The notes beneath the pieces are model-generated. The model was not told the origin of the DNA. It saw only the letters and a list, made by a program, of their open reading frames with translations, and ran no database searches. From Anaerolineae bacterium (lineage in GTDB: Bacteria > Chloroflexota > Anaerolineae > Aggregatilineales > UBA2796), in contig JAHBVK010000039.1 of NCBI GenBank assembly GCA_019637555.1, positions 1-63,947 on the forward strand: a stretch of DNA of 63,947 nucleotides, in the 5' to 3' direction. Shown here piece by piece: positions 54,303 through 62,207 of the stretch. Position numbers and translations under genes: made by a program. Position 1 is the first letter of the stretch. Each line of letters begins with the position of its first letter.

Positions 54303-54322
54303 CCCGGAGCTTTAGCTCCGGG
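54303..54322. repeat. Perfect 9-bp hairpin
   Basis: CCCGGAGCT/AGCTCCGGG with a 2-base loop, between DUF1800 and DUF1501 genes. Confidence 0.6.
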
Positions 54323-54373
54323 CTGAAACAGTAGTGCTGTCCAATCGCACAGCAAAGAGAACAACCGTCGCCA

Positions 54374-54430
54374 ACCCGATCCCCTCTCTGTAAATGGAGA
54401 GGGGTAACGCGAAGCGTCGGGGTAAGGTAA
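54374..54430. repeat. GC-rich palindromic repeat
   Basis: CCCCTCTCTGTAAATGGAGAGGGG, nearly the same core as in 48871-48982. Confidence 0.7.
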
Positions 54431-54433
54431 AAA

Positions 54434-54499
54434 GGCACTCTTGGTACTCCGGAACTTTCTTACTTCAGCACTTGTAGCACTCTCAGCACTACAGCACTT
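54434..54499. repeat. Short periodic tract of GCACT units
   Basis: ACT recurs every 8-9 bases (GGCACTCTT, GGTACTCCG, then GCACTTGTA, GCACTCTCA, GCACTACA), ending at the DUF1800 stop. Confidence 0.55.
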
Positions 54500-55993
54500 T
54501 TACTTCCACTGGAAATATGGCGATGCCACCAGCACGCCGAGCAGCGTCGGCAGCATATCGTTGCGCAAATCTCTGGTCATCGGCACATCGCCCTGACCGT
54601 AAGACACCAGATCGATCAGCATCTGCCGATCCGCCGGCTCGATGTTCGCGCCGATCACCAGCGCGGTAGCCGAATCGACCATCTCGCCTACCGTGTCGCG
54701 CAGCGGTATCGACTTCTCCATATTGAAGCGCACACCATCGATCCAGCCCTGACTCGCCAGCGGCATCACCAAGCCGAAGTTCCAGCGTGCTAGCAAACCA
54801 TTGGTATTCATCCACGCGCCCGCTGGTTCGGGATAACCGTTAGGTGGCAGCCAGTAGTAGGGTAGTTGCCCCATCGGTTCCAGCGACCACAACACCGCGC
54901 TGCCATCCTTGACGCTGAACCCTGCCCCCATCGCGCGGATCGCCGCGACGACGAAATCAATCGGACGGCGGAACTTTTGCCACTGCGCCTGTTGAAATTC
55001 CGGCGAAAGCAGGATGTGACGGATCACGGTCTTAAGGTCACCGTCCGATGCAGTGAAAACGGCAGCCGTGCTCTCGACCAGACTTGATGCAGGCTGGTCG
55101 CTGACGAAGCGGCGGCATAACTTGAAGCTGACGAAGCGCGCTGTGCTAGGATGCGTCGCCAGCATGTCGAACACTTGCAAGCCGTCTTCGATCCCTCGTC
55201 CGGCGGGGAACTGCCTGCCGAGGATCGTCTTCTCACCGTCGTCGTGGTCATTGGAGTTGAAGAAAAAGCGTTCATCTTCTCCCACCTGCCAGCCCGTCAA
55301 GGCGCGGGCAACTTCCTTCACGTCTTTTTCGCTGTAGCCACCATCCACGCCGAGCGTATGCAGTTCCATCAATTCGCGGGCGTAATTTTCGTTGGGATGT
55401 TCTTTAGTGCTGCTGTAGTTATCGAGGTAGTAGAGCATTGCCGGACTCTGCGCCGAGGCAAACAGCAGATCGCGGAACTTGCCCAATGCGTGCTTACGGA
55501 TCACCTCGCGGTCATCGAGAATTTTTTCCACTACCGCATCACTCATCGGTACATTGAAGTGATCCGTCCAGAACTCGACCATCTGCTCGTAAAGCTGACG
55601 TTCGCTGTAGATCGCGCGGAACAAGCGGTGCCACAACGCACCGAAAGCAACGCGATCATAATCGCGTTCAAGCAGCGCTTTGATCTCGTCGTAGTTGTTG
55701 AGCAGCCACTGCTCCTCACCGATGAAGTCATCGACGGCAGGATCAGCAATATTCTCGTAATCCATCTGCCAGTCGATGTAATTCTCGATGCCCATCTCGC
55801 TGATCTTGACCACATCCTGCGGTCTGATGCCCCACGTCACGCGGTTGAGCACATGCAGCAGCGGATTCTGTTCGGCGGCGTAGCTCGGCTTGGCACCGAT
55901 CCAGCGCACATTAGTACCCATCCCGATGCCCATGCTGGCACCGAGCGCCGTCAAGCCACCCATACGCAGGAAATTGCGACGGCTGATTGCCAT
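54500..55993 (-). CDS. DUF1800-family Tat-exported protein
   Basis: A 497-residue protein. The leader MAISRRNFLRMGGLTALG is a Tat signal. DUF1800 features are LNRVTWGIRPQDV, MVEFWTDHFNVPMSD, the metal-like YLDNYSSTKEHPNENYAREL and ELHTLGVDGGYSEKDV. Activity is unknown; with DUF1501 it forms a widespread pair proposed to act outside the membrane. AGGAG precedes ATG 55993. The pair is likely one transcript although 247 bases of repeats separate the genes. Confidence 0.93.
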   Translation of the reverse strand: MAISRRNFLRMGGLTALGASMGIGMGTNVRWIGAKPSYAAEQNPLLHVLNRVTWGIRPQDVVKISEMGIENYIDWQMDYENIADPAVDDFIGEEQWLLNNYDEIKALLERDYDRVAFGALWHRLFRAIYSERQLYEQMVEFWTDHFNVPMSDAVVEKILDDREVIRKHALGKFRDLLFASAQSPAMLYYLDNYSSTKEHPNENYARELMELHTLGVDGGYSEKDVKEVARALTGWQVGEDERFFFNSNDHDDGEKTILGRQFPAGRGIEDGLQVFDMLATHPSTARFVSFKLCRRFVSDQPASSLVESTAAVFTASDGDLKTVIRHILLSPEFQQAQWQKFRRPIDFVVAAIRAMGAGFSVKDGSAVLWSLEPMGQLPYYWLPPNGYPEPAGAWMNTNGLLARWNFGLVMPLASQGWIDGVRFNMEKSIPLRDTVGEMVDSATALVIGANIEPADRQMLIDLVSYGQGDVPMTRDLRNDMLPTLLGVLVASPYFQWK

Positions 55994-56181
55994 GTGTCCT
56001 GCTCCTCTCGCTAATAAACGCTGAGGTCAGCATAGCATGGACTATCCGCTTGAAGTTTGACGAGGTTCGGGGAAATTGTGACGATGCCGTCACAACTTGC
56101 ATAAGAGCCAGTTGATCGGATCGAGTTCAGCGAAGAATCGGCAGCGGAACAAGTGAGGATTAACGATTATTTGATGCTAAT

Positions 56182-56360
56182 GCCGGGAGCTAAAGCAACC
56201 CGGCTACACCGAAATGCTTATAGAAGATGGCTGAAGCCGCCTCCAGCCGTGATAACCTTCGCCAGTCAGCGTTGGAAACGATCTATCGCCAGTTTGACGA
56301 AGCCGACTTTAGTCGGGTCTTAGGGTTGCTCCTGTAGCCGGAGTCTTTAGCCTCCGGTGT
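56182..56360. repeat. Composite four-hairpin repeat (A-B-C-D), copy 3
   Basis: Module A is identical in its core to copy 1 (GGGAGCTAAAGCAACCCGG), followed by B GGCTGAAGCCGCC, C GCCGACTTTAGTCGG and D GTAGCCGGAG with TTTAGCCTCCGGTG. Spacers between modules differ from copy 1. Confidence 0.85.
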
Positions 56361-56427
56361 CCTGAAGCTTCTAAACCAGAATTAGTCAGCAACAATCAGA
56401 ATAAAAAAACGAGCAACGAATTTGCAC

Positions 56428-56460
56428 TCGTTACTCGTTAGTTTCTACTTGTCACTAGTG
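56428..56460. repeat. Heptamer tandem repeat (CTCGTTA)n
   Basis: CTCGTTA, CTCGTTA, GTTTCTA, CTTGTCA; close relative of 51858-51894. Confidence 0.65.
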
Positions 56461-56467
56461 TTATTAG

Positions 56468-57148
56468 TCAGGGCATCTGATCGCGGCGCGGCTGGTGCAA
56501 ATCACCCGTGACCATGAACAGCACGCGGTCACAGATGTTCGAGATGCGATCCGCATAGCGTTCCAGATTGTGCGAGACCCACAGCATCATGGTGGCACAT
56601 TCGATGATCTCGGAATTGACAGTCATTTCCTTGAGCAAAGTGTTGTATGCACTCTGGTGCAGCGCGTCGATCTGATCATCCCGCGCGATCACCGCTTCCG
56701 CCAGTACTGTATCCTGATTCTTCAGCGCTTGCATGGCATCCCGCAGATTAACCACTGCCAGCGTAGCCATTTCAGTGAACTGCGTATATTCCAGCGTGCA
56801 CTTGCATTCCTCGTGCATACGGATCACTAAGCGCGCTACACCCGCCGCATGATCGCCCATGCGCTCCAGATTGGTCACGAAGCTGACTGTAGAGACGATG
56901 CGGCGCATATCCCGCGCCATCGGACCTTGCAGCGCCATCAGCGTGTAAGCCGCCTCTTCGATTTCGTAGCGTTTCTGATTGATCTGCGAATCGAACTCGG
57001 CAACGCGCCGTGCCCGTTCAACGTCCCGATCCTGCAGAGCGCGAACCGCATCCACGAGTTGTGTTTCCACCAACTCGGCTAGTGCCAGCACGTCAGTGGT
57101 GAGTGCCTCAAGCTGGCGATCAAAGGTGGAGCGTGTAGTTGCCACCAT
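56468..57148 (-). CDS. phoU: Phosphate signalling protein PhoU
   Basis: A 226-residue all-alpha regulator that couples the PstSCAB transporter to the PhoR/PhoB-type sensor. The two three-helix bundles carry the paired family motifs, EEAAYTLMALQGPMARDMR with ERMGDHAAGVARL in the first and CATMMLWVSHNLERYADR in the second. Start ATG 57148 with GGAGGG four to five bases upstream is preferred over ATG 57163. A candidate PhoP/Pho box lies immediately upstream (57176-57225). No pst genes are in the window. Confidence 0.95.
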   Translation of the reverse strand: MVATTRSTFDRQLEALTTDVLALAELVETQLVDAVRALQDRDVERARRVAEFDSQINQKRYEIEEAAYTLMALQGPMARDMRRIVSTVSFVTNLERMGDHAAGVARLVIRMHEECKCTLEYTQFTEMATLAVVNLRDAMQALKNQDTVLAEAVIARDDQIDALHQSAYNTLLKEMTVNSEIIECATMMLWVSHNLERYADRISNICDRVLFMVTGDLHQPRRDQMP

Positions 57149-57175
57149 ATTGCCCTCCATCAAACACCACGGCGT

Positions 57176-57225
57176 TTAACCGCGATACCATCAAAGCTTA
57201 AACTAAATTTAACATTGATTTAACG
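57176..57225. promoter_or_regulatory. Candidate Pho box upstream of phoU
   Basis: TTAACC (57176), TTAAAC (57198), TTAACA (57209) and TTAACG (57220) fall on an 11-base grid, with only the slot at 57187 degenerate. PhoP boxes in Bacillus-like systems are TTAACA-type hexamers at 11-base spacing. The site is 28-77 bases before the phoU start. Confidence 0.55.
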
Positions 57226-57257
57226 AAAAAGGAAGGGGTATTCCTGTAAGGATATGT

Positions 57258-57306
57258 AAAAAAATGGTGATAAAGATGGGGTGAGTGTCCCATCTTTATC
57301 ACCATT
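57258..57306 (-). terminator. Rho-independent terminator of the M50 protease transcript
   Basis: Perfect 18-bp stem (57263-57280 with 57289-57306; core GATAAAGATGGG) and an 8-base loop. On the minus strand seven T follow. It isolates phoU from the genes upstream. Confidence 0.92.
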
Positions 57307-57320
57307 ATGAACAATGTGAT

Positions 57321-57358
57321 TTAACAATCAGCCGCTAATAAGATTAACTGATTGTTAA
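57321..57358. other. Inverted repeat just past the M50 protease gene
   Basis: TTAACAATCAG (57321-57331) and CTGATTGTTAA (57348-57358), perfect 11-bp arms. Possibly an additional 3' stem. Confidence 0.5.
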
Positions 57359-57363
57359 GAGAT

Positions 57364-58599
57364 TTAGAAACCGCGCATTGCCGGGAATGGATTCGGCGTG
57401 ACGATCAGGAAAAACAGCAGGATTGTGGCGTAGCCGAGCAAGCGTCGCCGCCAATCCAGTGGTGTAATGTCGTTATTGGGCGGCGGATGGCGCAGTCCGG
57501 TCATTAAACCGAGCAGCGCATAGATGATCAGGCTGTAGAAACCGAGCGTGCCCAGTACCAGCAAGCCCGCGAAGGCAATGTAGGCAATCGTCCACGCGGC
57601 ACGCCCGAACAGCGTGTACATCACATGACCGCCGTCAAGCTGCCCCATCGGGATCAGGTTCAAGACTGTTAAGAACATGCCGAACCACGCGGCGAAGGCA
57701 ATTGGTTGTGTGGTCACGAAGCGCGATAGATTGGTATTGGGACGGAAGATGTCCCCCAACGCCGTTAGCAAGATCGGCATCCCGATTCGATCCGTGCCGA
57801 AGGCTTGCATCAGCACCATATTTGGCGTCGGTGATGCCTTCATGTTCAGCCCGATGATGAATGCAATCAGCGCTACCACGAAACCAGCCAGCGGTCCGCT
57901 TATGCCGACATCAAACAACTGCTTACGGTTGGTCAGCGGGCTGCGGATGAAGATCACCGCGCCGAGCGTGCCCAACAAACTGATCAACGGTACGGGGATA
58001 AAAAACGGCAGCGTGACACTGACCCCATGCCGACGCGCCGCGATGTAGTGTCCCATTTCGTGGACGCCGAGGATCAACAGCAGCGTTAGCGCGAATGGTG
58101 CGCCTGCCGTGAACACGCGCCAGAGATAGCCAAAGTTGCCGTTACTCAACTGCTGCATCAATCCATTGATGCCGATGCCAGTGAACTGAGCGCCGCTGAG
58201 TGTCGTGGTGATGATCGTAGCGACGAGCAGCAGCAGGTGCAGCCATGGGCGATCCGCTATTTTCCGTCCACTCATGATGCCTTCGACGGCGAAGATGGCA
58301 TCCTGTTCGCCGCGCTTTTCCATCATCGGTGTATAGCCGAGTTTGCGAAAACGCTCCTCAACCAGCGGATAGGCTGCTTCTGCATCCTGCATCAGCTTAC
58401 CCTGAAATACCACGACGGTCGCGCCACGCGGATGTTTGCCCACCTGCGACGATTGGATGATCAGGATGCCATCCAGTGCCCGCGACAACGCATCACTCGG
58501 ATCGGGTGTGTGCAGCGCCGGACGCGGAGTCGGCGTCGCAGCCGACTGCGGTTGCGGTTCGGGCTGTGCGCCACCATATACAGATTCGGAGAGACTCAT
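57364..58599 (-). CDS. Site-2 protease-like (M50) membrane metallopeptidase
   Basis: A 411-residue zinc intramembrane protease. The zinc site is HEMGH in LILGVHEMGHYIAARRHG, and the third ligand region is NLIPMGQLDGGHVMY. About seven hydrophobic segments are seen, with a soluble N-terminal region (1-130) holding a domain of about 80 residues also found in EGY1-like plant and cyanobacterial proteases. No PDZ domain is present, so this is the EGY-like rather than the RseP type. Likely substrates are membrane-bound regulators. Located after the homing endonuclease gene. Confidence 0.9.
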   Translation of the reverse strand: MSLSESVYGGAQPEPQPQSAATPTPRPALHTPDPSDALSRALDGILIIQSSQVGKHPRGATVVVFQGKLMQDAEAAYPLVEERFRKLGYTPMMEKRGEQDAIFAVEGIMSGRKIADRPWLHLLLLVATIITTTLSGAQFTGIGINGLMQQLSNGNFGYLWRVFTAGAPFALTLLLILGVHEMGHYIAARRHGVSVTLPFFIPVPLISLLGTLGAVIFIRSPLTNRKQLFDVGISGPLAGFVVALIAFIIGLNMKASPTPNMVLMQAFGTDRIGMPILLTALGDIFRPNTNLSRFVTTQPIAFAAWFGMFLTVLNLIPMGQLDGGHVMYTLFGRAAWTIAYIAFAGLLVLGTLGFYSLIIYALLGLMTGLRHPPPNNDITPLDWRRRLLGYATILLFFLIVTPNPFPAMRGF

Positions 58600-58625
58600 T
58601 TTTCAACTTCCCAACTAAGCTTGCT

Positions 58626-59708
58626 TTATTCTATTTTCATTGCTTCCAATACTTTTGCACGCTTAACAGCATGATAAGCACCAGTGAAGTCCTTGTAGTT
58701 AAGTTTCTCAGCTATCTCTCGGTAAGAATACCCGCTACGTTTCATCGCCAATGCAGTCGTCCATTTTTCTTCGATCTTCAGGCGGCGTTTTGTTGGTTGT
58801 CTATGCTTAAGTACATCATCACGATGCTTCCCAATTAGCTTTAAAGCAGATGCAACTGCACCGTATGCACCTTTTGCATCCTTGTATGCTAATTCCTCTG
58901 CTATCTGCTTATACGTCAAGCCTGCTTCAAACAACCCGAGTGCCCGTAACCACCGTTCTCGATTCTTAATTTGTAATGGCGTTAGGGTTGGGAGTTGTCG
59001 CGGATTGGCAGCACGCCAACCGTGATGTTGCCGCCGTTTTCCAGCTAATACGTTACTCAATCCCGCACGGCTCAATTGATGTTCGTAAGCAAAGGCTGTA
59101 AGGTTATCTATTTCATGTAGTTCGCCACTCGGTACTACAAGACAATATTTTTGCCCACGAACAATTATTGGGGTTTGGCGATGAATTATACTTGTCCAAC
59201 CCTTATGGTGGCGTCTCTCACCAATCAAAACCTCATAAATGTTCCCATAATTGAGAGCATGTTGAGTGCAGAACTTACTCAAGTTAAAGATAGGCGAGTA
59301 TTCTGTACCATCAGGAGCGATTAATCCATCAAATTCTCTTGCTGAAGCCTCAGCAGTACGTCGGATAGCGTCCTCTGATCGCCGATAGCCTTTATTTGAC
59401 CAAGCTGTCGGCGCTACATTGTAGCATATGGTATTGGGGTTGCTCTTGTAAAAGTCAATCCATCGTTGTTCCGCTAGTAAAACTGCCTCACGGTCAGGTG
59501 GAACTTCTTCAAGAATGAGATATTCAAGTGCGTCTGCGCCGCGCTTATCGAATATTGTTTGCAGATAGTGATTATGATGACGCCTTTCGCGTAGCTGTTT
59601 ACGATGAACTTTAAATCGTTGCTGGAAAGAATCTGCTGTTGAACCAACATACATCCCGCCAGTTACCCGATTACGAATACCGTATACACCCGTGCGGCAC
59701 TTGGTCAT
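58626..59708 (-). CDS. Free-standing GIY-YIG homing endonuclease
   Basis: A 360-residue nuclease. The GIY-YIG domain (1-90) has GVY (7-9), MYVG (19-22), R31 and E80 as expected catalytic residues. Two intron-endonuclease-type DNA-binding repeats follow (128-171, ending RRHHKGW, and 189-231, ending RRQHHGW). Two helix-turn-helix repeats close the protein (252-291 and 316-355), each with a QIAEEL/EIAEKL...YKD..GAY core. The gene starts six bases after the dcd stop and is more AT-rich than argS or the protease, signs of a recently arrived selfish gene. No intron or intein is seen around it. Confidence 0.9.
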   Translation of the reverse strand: MTKCRTGVYGIRNRVTGGMYVGSTADSFQQRFKVHRKQLRERRHHNHYLQTIFDKRGADALEYLILEEVPPDREAVLLAEQRWIDFYKSNPNTICYNVAPTAWSNKGYRRSEDAIRRTAEASAREFDGLIAPDGTEYSPIFNLSKFCTQHALNYGNIYEVLIGERRHHKGWTSIIHRQTPIIVRGQKYCLVVPSGELHEIDNLTAFAYEHQLSRAGLSNVLAGKRRQHHGWRAANPRQLPTLTPLQIKNRERWLRALGLFEAGLTYKQIAEELAYKDAKGAYGAVASALKLIGKHRDDVLKHRQPTKRRLKIEEKWTTALAMKRSGYSYREIAEKLNYKDFTGAYHAVKRAKVLEAMKIE

Positions 59709-59714
59709 CGTAAC

Positions 59715-60281
59715 TCACACTTTCGGCAACGTAATTCCAGTTTGTGCGTTGTACTTTCCGTTACGCATCGCGTAATTAACTTCCGGCACATCATCCGTCT
59801 GGAAGAAAATAACCTGACAGATACCTTCCATCGCGTATACAGCAATCGGCAGCGGCGATGTATTGCTCAATTCAATAGTCAGGATGCCAGACCAGCCGGG
59901 TTCGAGAGGCGTTATATTGCATACACAGCCTACGCGGGCGAACGTCGATTTTCCGATAGCGATGCCTAAAACGTCGGGTGGCATGTTGAATTTTTCAACA
60001 CTTTCCGCCAGCACAAAACCATGAGGCGGGATGACCAAACGATCCACTTCAACGTCGATGAACAGGGATGCATCCAAGTTCTTAACATCAAGTTCCGCGA
60101 AGAAACGTTGATCGCAGACCTTGAATTTGTTATTCAGGCGCAAATCATAGCCCGCGCTGCTCAGTCCATAGCTCACCACGCGCTTGCCATCAACTTCGCG
60201 CACCAGCTTATCCTCGAATGGTTCAATCATATTGTGTTCGAGGCACATCTTTCTGATCCAGCTATCCGGTTTCAAGCCCAT
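59715..60281 (-). CDS. dcd: dCTP deaminase
   Basis: Converts dCTP to dUTP for dTMP synthesis. The 188-residue chain has the trimeric dUTPase-like fold with SYGLSSAGYDLRLNNKF, GKSTFARVGCVCNITPLEPGW and ELSNTSPLPIAVYAMEGI, matching dcd rather than dut. The conserved Ser, Arg and Glu of the deaminase site are present in GKSTFAR and LEPGW. It starts nine bases after argS and is followed by the homing endonuclease gene. Whether it is a bifunctional deaminase/dUTPase cannot be decided. Confidence 0.92.
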   Translation of the reverse strand: MGLKPDSWIRKMCLEHNMIEPFEDKLVREVDGKRVVSYGLSSAGYDLRLNNKFKVCDQRFFAELDVKNLDASLFIDVEVDRLVIPPHGFVLAESVEKFNMPPDVLGIAIGKSTFARVGCVCNITPLEPGWSGILTIELSNTSPLPIAVYAMEGICQVIFFQTDDVPEVNYAMRNGKYNAQTGITLPKV

Positions 60282-60290
60282 CGTCGTGCT

Positions 60291-62042
60291 TCACTCCTCA
60301 TCCGATTCTGCGTCAGTCCCCGCACCTTCAGCGGCAGCAGCGCCCGCCGTCTGATCTTTCGCCTCAACTTCCGTCTCGCGGCGTTCCATAAATTCCGGCG
60401 CGGACATACCCATCAGCGCCAGCACCCGCGCGAAAACGACCTTCACCGCGCGGTAGAAGCGCAAGCGTGCCTTCTGCACATCCAGCGACAACTCTTCTTG
60501 CTCAGAGAGCACGCGCACACGGTCGTACACCGGATGGAACGCGCCCGCTAGATCGAGAGCATAATATGCCAGCGCCTGCGGTGTCATCTCGTTGACTGCA
60601 CGCTCGATCACTTCCGCCAGTTCCATCATCTTCCGCAGCAGTGCCAGTTCATCCGCGCCGAGCTTGCTCAGATCAGCACCCTCGTCGCTGATCCCTGCTT
60701 CAGCAGTCCGGCGCAAAATGCCCGCGCAGCGGACGTGGGCGCTCTGGATGCGATAGACCGGATTCTCATCGCTCTGTTCCCGCGCCAGATCGAGATCGAA
60801 GTTCATCGCCGTGTTGGGGTTCTGCGCCAGCATAAAGTAACGCACAGCATCGGGACCTACGTCATCGATCAACTCGTCCAGTTCGATGAAATCGCCGCGC
60901 CGCGTACTCATGCGCCGTAGTTCACCGCCCTCCATCAATTCCACCATCTGATGGATCAGCGTGCGTACCGCCGAAGGATCGTAACCGAGCGCCTTGACTC
61001 CGAGCAGCACTTGGGGAGCAGTAGCGGCGTGATCCGCGCCGAAAATATCGACCACCAGATCGAAGCCGCGTTCCAGCTTGTTGCGGTGATACGCCATGTC
61101 GGGCAAGCGATACGTAGGCTCGCCCGTTTTCTTGACGATCACGCGATCTTTTTCGTCGCCAAGCAGCGTGGATTGAAACCACACCGCGCCCTCTTTCTCG
61201 TAGGAGTAGCCGTGATCTTTGAGTGCCTGAATCGTCTCCTCAACCGAACCATCTTCGTACAAACTGTTCTCCAGAAAGAACACATCATGTACGATGTTGA
61301 CGCGCCGCATACTGTGCTTGATCCGTTCCATGCACGCCTTCGCCGCGATTTGCCGGAAGGTGATCACGGGCGCATCCTTCAGCGAATCGCCGTGAATCGC
61401 CAAGATCGTCGCGGCGATCATGCGGATGTATAACCCTTTGTAACCCTTCGCCGGAAATTCCGAGGGCAGATTGAGCAGTTCCAGATAACGCGCCTTGACG
61501 CTCTCGCCCAGAATATCCATCTGTACGCCCGCGTTATTGAAGTAATACTCGCGGGTCACGGTGTAGCCTACCGCTGCCAACAGATTAGCGATGGTGTCGC
61601 CCAACACGCCGCCGCGAATACGGTGGAAGCTCAACGGACCAGTCGGATTGGCGCTGACGTATTCTACTTGCGCCTTTTTACCCGCTCCCGTGCTCTGCCG
61701 GAACACCCGATCGCCCGCGCCGATGATCTCCTCAACCTGTGCCGCTAACCACTGATCGGACAGCTTGAAGTTGATGAATCCCGGCAGCGCTACCTCAGCC
61801 GCGCTGATGAACGGTGTGGGCGGCAAATGCGCCACAATCGCTCTGGCGACGTTCAGCGGTGGTTTGCCTGCCGCTTTCTGCACTTGCAACGCCACGTTAG
61901 AAGCGTAATCGCCCTGTTCGGCGCGCTTGGGGCGTTCAATTTTCAGTATCGGAATTTCAAATGGCGGTAATGCATCCGCTTTCTGGGCGGCGATGATCCC
62001 CTGCCGTACCAGTGCGGCGATTTGCTGCGGTATTAGCGTCAC
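60291..62042 (-). CDS. argS: Arginyl-tRNA synthetase with divergent HIGH motif
   Basis: Class I synthetase that charges tRNA-Arg, 583 residues, normal length. The N-terminal Add-1 tRNA-binding domain (about 1-110), VSANPTGPL, EYYFNNAGVQ, the KMSKS equivalent RRMSTRRGDFIEL, and DLAREQSDENPVYRIQ of the anticodon domain are all family-typical. The HIGH motif, normally HVGH after ANPTGPL, reads SFHR (138-141), so neither canonical His is in place. Start GTG at 62042. The C-terminus ends with a Glu/Ala-rich tail. dcd follows after nine bases. Confidence 0.93.
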   Translation of the reverse strand: MTLIPQQIAALVRQGIIAAQKADALPPFEIPILKIERPKRAEQGDYASNVALQVQKAAGKPPLNVARAIVAHLPPTPFISAAEVALPGFINFKLSDQWLAAQVEEIIGAGDRVFRQSTGAGKKAQVEYVSANPTGPLSFHRIRGGVLGDTIANLLAAVGYTVTREYYFNNAGVQMDILGESVKARYLELLNLPSEFPAKGYKGLYIRMIAATILAIHGDSLKDAPVITFRQIAAKACMERIKHSMRRVNIVHDVFFLENSLYEDGSVEETIQALKDHGYSYEKEGAVWFQSTLLGDEKDRVIVKKTGEPTYRLPDMAYHRNKLERGFDLVVDIFGADHAATAPQVLLGVKALGYDPSAVRTLIHQMVELMEGGELRRMSTRRGDFIELDELIDDVGPDAVRYFMLAQNPNTAMNFDLDLAREQSDENPVYRIQSAHVRCAGILRRTAEAGISDEGADLSKLGADELALLRKMMELAEVIERAVNEMTPQALAYYALDLAGAFHPVYDRVRVLSEQEELSLDVQKARLRFYRAVKVVFARVLALMGMSAPEFMERRETEVEAKDQTAGAAAAEGAGTDAESDEE

Positions 62043-62207
62043 TGCGAGTCTGCTCCTGAAGGAAATAGCGCTCCGATTGTAGCAGTTGCGGGGGTGCGCG
62101 GCAATCCAGAATGGGAGGAGGCATGTTGGCGGTTTGATCAGCGCATCTGTTAAGAAACCGGAATGTTGTAAGCAAGTTACTCATGAAACAATCAGCACTG
62201 GCAATAG

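Larger units (their letters stand above)
55994..56467. other. Gene-free region with composite repeat
   Basis: Holds composite repeat copy 3 (56182-56360) and a heptamer tract (56428-56460) ending at the phoU stop. No gene is supported. Confidence 0.7.
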
